This document shows positions 1 through 8,063 of a stretch of 64,000 nucleotides of DNA, piece after piece; within the stretch, counting starts at the first letter, position 1; each line of letters begins with the position of its first letter. The position numbers and the translations under genes were made by a program. The stretch is taken from assembly GCF_001659605.2 (NCBI RefSeq), contig NC_035178.2, positions 35,389 to 99,388 of the forward strand, given 5' to 3'. The notes beneath the pieces were generated by a model that did not search any database, was not told the DNA's origin, and saw only the letters and a list, made by a program, of their open reading frames with translations. Source of the stretch: Manihot esculenta. Lineage: Eukaryota > Streptophyta > Magnoliopsida > Malpighiales > Euphorbiaceae.

Positions 1-471
1 GAAAACACGAAATCGACCAAAGGAAGGCATAAACTCACCTGAGCTCGGGAATGGGGAGAAAACTCGCCCATTTCCGATCTGAGGGCCCTTTATAGGTGGC
101 CTGGTCAAAGACCTTCGGCAGCCTAACGTGCCCCCTAAACTCATGCAAGTTCGGCGGCCGAACCTCACTTTCGGCGGCCGAACCTTGGCTCGTTCAAACA
201 AGACTTTCGGAGGCCAAAGGCGCTCCCGAAGCCTTCACATGTTCGGCGGCCGAACTTCACTTTCGGCGGCCGAACCTGGCAAACGCCTCCTTGGTCTTTT
301 CTTTTCAAAACTCAACTCATTTCCATTTAAAACCATGAAATCAGTAGAAAACATTTTAGCAACACATTTTACCCCTCTAGAAGCCTCTGGCATCTTCAGA
401 AATTCTAGATTCCAACGGAGATTCCGCCGGAAGGTAGAAATCCCGATGCCGGATTCTAGCCGGGTATTACA
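1..471 (-). mobile_element. Tekay-type gypsy LTR, partial (U3 side)
   Basis: On the minus strand this begins at 471 with TGTAATACCCGGCTAG, the same start as the complete LTRs at 26521 and 44819, and it runs off the left edge of the window. It carries the family's repeated TTCGGCGGCCGAAC boxes (about 150-270) and a TATA-like TATAAA on the minus strand at 89-94. It abuts the leader of the copia element at 472, so it appears to have inserted between the copia 5' LTR (outside the window) and the copia gag start. Whether it is a solo LTR or the end of a full element cannot be seen. Confidence 0.85.
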
Positions 472-498
472 CAACTTCTTTCTCTCACCGAAACAACA

Positions 499-749
499 AT
501 GGCCGACCACCCCAGCCCGGCTGACCAATCCCAGGCAATAATTGATCCAATAGCAGACTTGTCACAAAAACTATTCCAGTTAATTCAGAATAGCCAAAAT
601 GAAAATCAGAAATCAGCAAACCAATTCAATCTTGATTCAGCACAGCCACCGTCCGACATAAAATTGAATGATTCCAATTATGTTGTCTGGGCAAAGATGA
701 TGGAGATGTTTATCACAGGGTGAGGGAAATCAAACCATCTGACTGGGAC
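499..749 (+). pseudogene. copia Gag N-terminus, interrupted
   Basis: The first 74 codons from the ATG at 499 form a copia Gag N-terminus, with the recognisable stretch LNDSNYVVWAKMMEMFITG. An in-frame TGA follows at 721-723, where related Gag proteins usually continue with a basic residue. A CGA to TGA change would explain it. The same frame then reads GKSNHLTG up to the insertion of the Athila-like element at 750 and resumes at 7263-7279. The reading frame therefore spans the insertion point and shows that the gypsy element landed in coding sequence. The function would have been capsid formation. This copy cannot make it. Confidence 0.8.
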
Positions 750-2190
750 TGATAAGCGGTTGTCGAAGCCGTCAAAAATAAACCTATTAAACAATCAACA
801 ATAAACTTGTAGATAGTGGCAATAGGGTCGAACCACAGGGAATTGACACTAAAGATCTTCCTAATAATAACCAAGATAAGTAAATAACAAATAAGTAAAA
901 GAGGGGGGTTTTTGAATTGATGATTAAAACTAAATAGCAAAGGAGAACAATAATTTAATTGAAAAGGAATTCCAACGAGAAAGAGATTCTAGCTGAAGTG
1001 TGAGTCTAATTCAGTTTGTTCAGAATTGATCATTGATTATTAAAGACTCCTATTTGATTTCAATGAATTAGTTTTGGTTGTGGAAGACGCTTCTCACAAT
1101 CCAAATTCCTCCTTAGTTCTAGTTTGATTAGGAAACGTTCGCTAATCAAACACTAATCAACAAGTTGCCAAGGAACGTCCTTGGGGCATTGTAGCATCGA
1201 ACAACTGTTGATTGCATTAAGACTTAGAGAAACCCAATTCTATCCTTGCCAACCGCGTGGTCAAGTTTAGATTATGCAACCTGATTAAATGTGAATTTGA
1301 ACAATCAAAGCAATTACGGACCTAAACCATTCAAACAATATTACTAAGCAATTTAAAAGCAATGGGCCCTTATTGATTCTAAAAGCAAAGTAATATTTAT
1401 AGAAAAGATCAGATTGCATAAATATTGAAACAAACAAGAGTTCAACAATGGAGTATTAAACCTCCCAATTCATCACAAATCTGAATATTCTCAACTTCAA
1501 CTAGAAAAGAATGAGTTTAGCCACTCATGGTGACTAAAATACACAAAAGATGAAAAGAAAGAAAAAGAAAGAACAGCTGAAGAGTTTCTGGCGAGGGAGA
1601 AGGTGCTGAGTTCCTGATCAGAAGATGATGTCTTGCTGGTTTGGAGGTTGCCCCTTTTATAGCTGAAGAAATCTCTCCTTCTAGGGTTTTGAAATCCCTT
1701 TTTAATTTGGCTTGTGATTCCTCTTTTGATGTTGAATTTAATTGCAACTGGAATTCCTTAAGTGAGAAACTCTTTCGTGGCTCTTGGAATTGATTTGGTA
1801 GTGATTGAGTTGGATTTGGACTTCTGAAAACTCAAAATTCAGTTTCCAGCTGTTTTCCCGCCTCTGCTGTCAAGTTCTGCTGTCAAGGTGATTTGCCCAG
1901 TTTTTCTGAGAGTGATTTGGGCAAATCACTGGGCAAATCGCTCTCTGGGATTCAGTCCAGTTTTTGTCTCTGTAGTTCTGCTGTCAAGGTGATTTGCCCA
2001 GTTTTTCTGAGAGTGAGTTGGGCTAATCACTGGGCAAATCACTTTTGCTGTCATTTTCTGCACTTTTTCTCCAACTCTTCAATTTCTTCCTTTTCTATAA
2101 AAACATAACAAAAACACAATTTAAGCTAGAAAAATATGTAAATAAACAGTAAATAATATATTAAAAACATGGCTAAATTATGCTTGGTCA
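750..2190 (-). repeat. 3' LTR of the Athila-like element
   Basis: 1441-bp direct repeat of 5823-7262. On the minus strand it starts TGACCAAGC and ends CCGCTTATCA, with the usual TG...CA termini. It contains two copies of a GATTTGCCC-type inverted repeat (about 1888-1950 and 1988-2046). That motif also occurs several times in the element's internal and coding sequence. Confidence 0.9.
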
Positions 2191-2205
2191 AATACCCCCA
2201 CACCT
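2191..2205 (-). other. polypurine tract
   Basis: On the minus strand AGGTGTGGGGGTATT directly precedes the LTR start. It is the expected plus-strand DNA primer for reverse transcription. The same tract abuts the LTR of the second Athila-like element at 53712-53726. Confidence 0.75.
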
Positions 2206-3337
2206 AGCTTTTTGCTTGTCCTCAAGCAACAAATAACTTAGCCAATCAAGCCCCCCTTTTCTTTTGAGCCTAAGCACCACTTAATCAGCCCTCCCTAGAC
2301 TCCTAAATTGAAGTATCACAGTATAGAGTACATGCACCAAGGTCATCCTCTCCTTTCCTTGTTTCCTTTCACCTACCATGGTCAAGAGAAAGGTTTTTGA
2401 ATCAATCATGCTTATTCCTTTATGTTAGGTTTAATGCAACCCCTAGGAGTGACTTGCCACCTTCTCTCTTTCTCCTTTTTATTTTATTTTTATTTTTATT
2501 TTCAGCAGCACTTATTCTTATCCTTGCCTGAAAAAGTCACTAACCTTTTTACGCGATTGTGTACATGGGTGATACACCCCCGGTTACTCAGTTAGTCACT
2601 TGTTCAAGTGGCTATTAGCTCTGTTCATAGTCTAGACCATCGAAACTTTATTTGCTTGAAAAAGTTACTGACCTTTTTACGCGATTGTGTACATGGGTGA
2701 TACACCCCCGGTTACTCAGTCAGTCACTTCTCCAAGTGGCTATTAGGCTCAGTTCATAGTTTTAGACCATTGGAACAGGTTTATGATTTGTGCTTTGTGC
2801 TGGTTTTTCATGATAGTTTGGGCAAATCAGCTCTTAGGGAGTTACACTAACTTTGTGTTTGCATGTATTTGTATTTTTATTTCCCTTGACCTTAGCAAAT
2901 TTGAGGATTCAATTCAAGAGGAAAACTCCCTAAGTAAAGGTAACATACTGTGAATGATTCAATTTAGGCTTAAAGGGGTGGCAAATCAATGGGGTCATGA
3001 GATAAGGGCACTCTTTCAACCTTGTTATCTATGTTGAGTAGAGCAATTAGCTAAGACAAAATTCTGTGTGTGTGTGCAGAAAGTGTGAAAAAAAAATCTG
3101 GTGTGTGCAAAAAGGGGTAAGAACAATGCAAAAAGAAACAAAAAGAAACAAAAAGAAACAAATAGATGATGGAATCAATGCAAAAGTAACCTAACAATAC
3201 CCCCACACCTATGACAAACATTGTCCTCAATGTGAAGCATGTATATAAAAAATTAAGAAGAAAAGGGAAAAGGACTTCCTGGCCTGTGGGTGATTTGGCC
3301 AGTGATTTGGGCAAATCACTGGTCAAATCACTGTCTG
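2206..3337 (-). other. internal non-coding region of Athila-like element
   Basis: No conserved domain is visible here. The stretch contains a roughly 120-bp direct repeat, seen as two copies of the phrase around TTTTTACGCGATTGTGTACA at about 2550 and 2675. It also has a short run of AAAAAGAAAC units at 3129-3160 and a copy of the long inverted repeat at 3290-3333. It corresponds to sequence between the lost RT/integrase genes and the polypurine tract. Part of it recurs in the second Athila-like element at 53712-54655. Confidence 0.6.
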
Positions 3338-3589
3338 TCACAGTGGTGGGACAGAAAGTGTTGAACCAGCAGCTGCAACATGCTTTCCATGTGTTGCATC
3401 CTGCCTTGAACCTCCACCGAATGGTCTTGAAGTGCCTTTTATGTCCTCCAAGGTCCACCTAATTGCTTTTTTGTTCTTCCTTAACACATCAAGGAGCTTT
3501 TCTTCTTCTTCTTGGCTGAGCTGGTTGGAAATAATTACTGGAAGTGTATTTCCAGCTCCCAAGTAGGCATATTTGAGGTGGCTAGGCAA
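3338..3589 (-). pseudogene. reverse transcriptase N-terminal stub (Athila-like)
   Basis: On the minus strand the translation reads PSHLKYAYLGAGNTLPVIIS, followed by SQEEEEKLLDVLRKNKKAI and WTLEDIKG. This is the recognisable lead-in to reverse transcriptase in Athila/Tat polyproteins. Homology stops after DIKG and the frame continues into unrelated residues. All catalytic RT motifs, RNase H and integrase are missing. It lies just downstream of the Gag-protease frame, separated by a stop and a frame change. An internal deletion that removed most of pol is the simplest reading. Confidence 0.75.
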
Positions 3590-3631
3590 GGGTTTCAGAT
3601 CTGGTGTATCTGCTGTCTGCTGGTTTCCTGT

Positions 3632-5746
3632 CTACTTGCTGTCTGATTTGCCCAGTGATTTAGGCAAATTGCTGGGCAAATCACCTTCTGTTAAGTCTGT
3701 CTGCTCACTGATTTGGGCAGATTGTCTGGGTGATTTGGGCAAATTGCTGGGCAAATCACCTGTAACCAGCTGTGAACAGTACTCCATCTGGTCTGTCTTG
3801 GTGTTGCTGTCCACTTCTTCTCTCCTGCAAAGACCTTCATAAAGTAAGTTTTCTTGATCAAAATAAAAACTTTCTTGACTTAAATCATCAATTATATCAA
3901 GGCCATAAACAGGAGAAACATCATTGGGGAATTTCATGGCATCATAAACATTAAATTTGATAACTTCCCCTTCAAACTCCATAGTCAATGTTCCATCATG
4001 CACATCAATTTTTGTTCTTGCTGTGCTCAAGAATGGTCTCCCAAGTAAGATATCAGAGGTGGTGTTGCTCTTGTCTTCCTCCATGTCAATAACATAAAAA
4101 TCTGCTGGAAAGACTAATTGGTCCACTTGTACCAACACATCTTCTAGCACTCCCTTGGGGTAGACAACAGATCGATCAGCCAATTGGATCATAATGCTGG
4201 TGCCCTTGAGTGTACCTGCATTCAACAAGTTAAAAATAGAAAGAGGCATGACATTTATTGAAGCTCCAAGGTCACACATGGCCTTCTTTATTCCTATGTT
4301 GCCTATTTTGCATGAAACCGCAAACATTCCTCTATCCTTGCATTTGACTGGTAGTTTCCTTTGGATGACAACTGAAACACATTCCCCCACACTTACCTTT
4401 TCATGTTCAGCAAGTTTCCTTCGGTTGGTGCATAGCTCTTTGAGAAATTTAGCATACCTTGGAATTTGCTTCACAGCATCAAGTAGGGGAATGTTAATTT
4501 CCACTTTGCGAAGTGTCTCCAATATCTCTTTTTCCTCTTTTTCCTTTTGGGACCTTGCAAATCTCTTTGGGAAAGGAGGAGGTACCTTGAATTTCTCCAT
4601 AGGTTGCTGTTTCTGCTTTTGACTGGATTCTGTCTGGTCTGTGGGTGATTTGCCCAGTGATTTGGGCAAATCGTTGGGCAAATCACTGCCCTGATTACTT
4701 TCTGGCAGAATGTCTTCCATGGCCTGTTTTTGCAATTTTTTAGCCTTGCTGTCTTGCAGCTCTTTTCCACTCCTCAATATGATGGCACTAGTATTTTGCC
4801 TTGGATTTATCTCAGTTTGGGAAGGTAGCTTTCCTTGTGATTCAAGCTTACTCAAGGATGAAGCCATTTGTCCCACTTGTTGCTTCTTTGCTGGCTGTTC
4901 ATGAGCTGTTTGAGTGGTGTATGTTGCTGGTTCAGCGAGTGCAACAACTTCTGGTTCAGTGGTGTCAATTTCTGAGGTTGCTGGTGTTTGGACAGCAATA
5001 AGGGATGTAATGGTGGCAGATTCAGTACTTGCTGATTTTTGGACAGCAGGTTCAGCAATTGCTGATGTAATTGTGGAATTTTCAGCAGGTGGACAGCAAC
5101 TGCTGTCTCTATTTGCAGTAGGTTGAACAGCAGCAAAGTCTGAATTTTTTACAGTAGTTGCTGTCTCTTGGATGGCAGAAGCTTCAACAAGTGTTGTTTG
5201 GGCAGTAGCTGGTTCAGATTCAAGTGTAGTGGTGATTTGTGCAGCAGACTCAACAGCTCGGTCTGTCTCTTCGTCATCGTCCCATATATCTTGAAGCTCT
5301 TCCTCTCTTCTTAATATGTATGCGTCCACTGAGTTGACCGCTTGATCCACTTGCTGTTGGAGAATTTTCCCAGAAATTTCCAATTTCCTCACCATCTCTT
5401 CAAGTTCCATATTGGAGTTTTGAGGTGTTGCTTGGGCTTGATAGTTTTGGTAGTAGTCAGCCCTTGCATAGCCATAATTCGGATTGTCCCCCCAACATGG
5501 ATTATATTGCAGATCTCTTTGGTAGTCATGGTAGTGGTCTGTCCTAGCATAGCCATAGCTCAGATTGTCTCCCCAACCTGTATTGTATGTGTCAAGGTAG
5601 GGATTATGTCTTGGTTGTCCATAGAATCCTTCAAATGCATGTGCTTGTTGAAGTTGTTGAACTTGTCGAGCTTGACTATAATTTCTCACAATAGAGGTTA
5701 GTTCAGAAATTTGAGAAGAGAGAAAAGACATACTTACCGTAGCCAT
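3632..5746 (-). CDS. Gag C-terminal/protease protein of Athila-like element
   Basis: An uninterrupted 704-codon frame on the minus strand. The N-terminus has two copies of a Tyr-rich repeat (residues about 57-76 and 84-103, both with WGDN and YGYAR). It is followed by a Ser/Thr/Ala-rich low-complexity region (about 150-290). SAIILRSGKEL and IPLLDAVKQIPRYAKFLKEL are typical of the Gag end in Athila/Tat elements. The retropepsin core is CDLGASINVMP near residue 491, followed by LADRSVVYPKGVLEDVLVQV and ILLGRPFL. The usual front half of Gag is not recognisable, and the C-terminus has no RT. The peptide motif LPKSLGKS occurs at about 360 and near the C-terminus. It is encoded by the same inverted repeat found in the LTRs. 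The product may be expressed, but the element would need RT and integrase from elsewhere. Confidence 0.8.
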   Translation of the reverse strand: MATVSMSFLSSQISELTSIVRNYSQARQVQQLQQAHAFEGFYGQPRHNPYLDTYNTGWGDNLSYGYARTDHYHDYQRDLQYNPCWGDNPNYGYARADYYQNYQAQATPQNSNMELEEMVRKLEISGKILQQQVDQAVNSVDAYILRREEELQDIWDDDEETDRAVESAAQITTTLESEPATAQTTLVEASAIQETATTVKNSDFAAVQPTANRDSSCCPPAENSTITSAIAEPAVQKSASTESATITSLIAVQTPATSEIDTTEPEVVALAEPATYTTQTAHEQPAKKQQVGQMASSLSKLESQGKLPSQTEINPRQNTSAIILRSGKELQDSKAKKLQKQAMEDILPESNQGSDLPNDLPKSLGKSPTDQTESSQKQKQQPMEKFKVPPPFPKRFARSQKEKEEKEILETLRKVEINIPLLDAVKQIPRYAKFLKELCTNRRKLAEHEKVSVGECVSVVIQRKLPVKCKDRGMFAVSCKIGNIGIKKAMCDLGASINVMPLSIFNLLNAGTLKGTSIMIQLADRSVVYPKGVLEDVLVQVDQLVFPADFYVIDMEEDKSNTTSDILLGRPFLSTARTKIDVHDGTLTMEFEGEVIKFNVYDAMKFPNDVSPVYGLDIIDDLSQESFYFDQENLLYEGLCRREEVDSNTKTDQMEYCSQLVTGDLPSNLPKSPRQSAQISEQTDLTEGDLPSNLPKSLGKSDSK

Positions 5747-5801
5747 GCTTGTAAATCAGCCCTGGTCATAAAAAGGAAAATACGTTAGTTTAAATCAATT
5801 C

Positions 5802-5818
5802 CCCGGCAACGGCGCCAA
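5802..5818 (-). other. primer-binding site, tRNA-Asp
   Basis: The plus strand reads CCCCGGCAACGGCGCCA, identical to the 3' end of plant tRNA-Asp including CCA, so the minus-strand element RNA would pair with that tRNA. It lies four bases from the LTR at 5823, the expected spacing. It is a primer site and not a tRNA gene, because only the 3' end matches. Confidence 0.9.
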
Positions 5819-5822
5819 TTTT

Positions 5823-7262
5823 TGATAAGCGGTTGTCGAAGCCGTCAAAAATAAACCTATTAAACAATCAACAATAAACTTGTAGATAGTGGCAATAGGG
5901 TCGAACCACAGGGAATTGACACTAAAGATCTTCCTAATAATAACCAAGATAAGTAAATAACAAATAAGTAAAAGAGGGGGGTTTTTGAATTGATGATTAA
6001 AACTAAATAGCAAAGGAGAACAATAATTTAATTGAAAAGGAATTCCAACGAGAAAGAGATTCTAGCTGAAGTGTGAGTCTAATTCAGTTTGTTTAGAATT
6101 GATCATTGATTATTAAAGACTCCTATTTGATTTCAATAAATTAGTTTTTGTTGTGGAAGACGCTTCTCACAATCCAAATTCCTCCTTAGTTCTAGTTTGA
6201 TTAGGAAACGTTCGCTAATCAAACACTAATCAACAAGTTGCCAAGGAACGTCCTTGGGGCATTGTAGCATCGAACAACTGTTGATTGCATTAAGACTTAG
6301 AGAAACCCAATTCTATCCTTGCCAACCGCGTGGTCAAGTTTAGATTATGCAACCTGATTAAATGTGAATTTGAACAATCAAAGCAATTACGGACCTAAAC
6401 CATTCAAACAATATTACTAAGCAATTTAAAAGCAATGGGCCCTTATTGATTCTAAAGCAAAGTAATATTTATAGAAAAGATCAGATTGCATAAATATTGA
6501 AACAAACAAGAGTTCAACAATGGAGTATTAAACCTCCCAATTCATCACAAATCTGAATATTCTCAACTTCAACTAGAAAAGAATGAGTTTAGCCACTCAT
6601 GGTGACTAAAATACACAAAAGATGAAAAGAAAGAAAAAGAAAGAACAGCTGAAGAGTTTCTGGCGAGGGAGAAGGTGCTGAGTTCCTGATCAGAAGATGA
6701 TGTCTTGCTGGTTTGGAGGTTGCCCCTTTTATAGCTGAAGAAATCTCTCCTTCTAGGGTTTTGAAATCCCTTTTTAATTTGGCTTGTGATTCCTCTTTTG
6801 ATGTTGAATTTAATTGGAACTGGAATTCCTTAAGTGAGAAACTCTTTCGTGGCTCTTGGAATTGATTTGGTAGTGATTGAGTTGGATTTGGACTTCTGAA
6901 AACTCAAAATTCAGTTTCCAGCTGTTTTCCCGCCTCTGCTGTCAAGTTCTGCTGTCAAGGTGATTTGCCCAGTTTTTCTGAGAGTGATTTGGGCAAATCA
7001 CTGGGCAAATCGCTCTCTGGGATTCAGTCCAGTTTCTGTCTCTGTAGTTCTGCTGTCAAGGTGATTTGCCCAGTTTTTCTGAGAGTGAGTTGGGCTAATC
7101 ACTGGGCAAATCACTTTTGCTGTCATTTTCTGCACTTTTTCTCCAACTCTTCAATTTCTTCCTTTTCTATAAAAACATAACAAAAACACAATTTAAGCTA
7201 GAAAAATATGTAAATAAACAGTAAATAATATATTAAAAACATGGCTAAATTATGCTTGGTCA
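5823..7262 (-). repeat. 5' LTR of the Athila-like element
   Basis: 1440 bp, nearly identical to 750-2190. It ends at 7262, directly before the second copy of the GGGAC target duplication (7263-7267). The long inverted repeat motif is present at about 6960-7016 and 7059-7117. Confidence 0.9.
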
Positions 7263-7279
7263 GGGACTCCCTCCCCTCC

Positions 7280-8063
7280 GACAGAAACAGACCCCGCAAT
7301 TTACCTGTGGCAAACTAATGACAGCATTGTCCGAGGATGGTTAATCCAGACGGTAGAGCAGAAGCTCCATCCAAATTTATTGCAGCACAAGACAAGCAAA
7401 GGACTATGGGATGCCCTCAAGATCAGATTCAATACAGGTAGCAACAAACTTATCATTTACGAGTTACAGCCTAAAACATACAAATTAACACAACAAGGAA
7501 GCAATCTGGAAGATTTATACAACGATCTTCAGGCCATCTGGGCCGAGATCGATGAAAGACAACCGACCAGAATCGAAGGAGACAACAATATCATTATCCG
7601 GAACCGAGAAATCCAGGAGGAACGTCTGTACCTGTTTTTGGCCGGAGTACAGTCGGACCTCGATCCAGTCCGACAGAAACAGACCCCGCAATTTACCTGT
7701 GGCAAACTAATGACAGCATTGTCCGAGGATGGTTAATCCAGACGGTAGAGCAGAAGCTCCGTCCAAATTTATTGCAGCACAAGACAAGCAAAGGACTATG
7801 GGATGCCCTCAAGATCAGATTCAATACAGGTAGCAACAAACTTATCATTTACGAGTTACAGTCTAAAGCATACAAATTAACACAACAAGGAAGCAATCTG
7901 GAAGATTTATACAACGATCTTCAGGCCATCTGGGCCGAGATCGATGAAAGACAACCGACCAGAATCGAAGGAGACAACAATATCATTATCCGGAACTGGG
8001 AAATCCAGGAGGAACGTCTGTACCTATTTTTGGCCGGAGTACAGTCGGAACTCGATCCAGTCC
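7280..8063 (+). repeat. 392-bp tandem duplication in copia gag
   Basis: Two head-to-tail copies, about 7280-7671 and 7672-8063, with roughly seven differences by eye. Both encode the Gag segment beginning GWLIQTVEQKL and running through LYLFLAGVQS. The duplicated ends share TCCG, so a short-homology event is likely. Because 392 is not a multiple of three, the first copy is out of frame with the second and the original Gag frame is broken here. Confidence 0.9.

Larger units (their letters stand above)
750..7262 (-). mobile_element. Athila-like Ty3/gypsy element, non-autonomous
   Basis: A complete insertion bounded by two LTRs of 1441 and 1440 bp, flanked by the 5-bp target duplication GGGAC (745-749 and 7263-7267). 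The element is on the minus strand: a tRNA-Asp primer site sits next to the LTR at 5823, and a purine tract (AGGTGTGGGGGTATT on the minus strand) abuts the LTR ending at 2190. The internal region codes for a Gag-terminal plus protease protein and a stub of reverse transcriptase. RT, RNase H and integrase are missing. By eye the LTRs differ by about five substitutions and one indel (about 0.35 percent), so the insertion is young. Lineage is from the protease region and the PBS. Confidence 0.85.

Noticed and set aside
4194..5701. Plus-strand frames of 60-142 codons opposite the Athila-like Gag-protease frame
   Set aside because: They are antisense shadows of the real minus-strand frame at 3632-5746.
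5802..5818. Possible tRNA-Asp gene
   Set aside because: Only the last 17 bases of the tRNA match and the position next to an LTR end identifies a primer-binding site.
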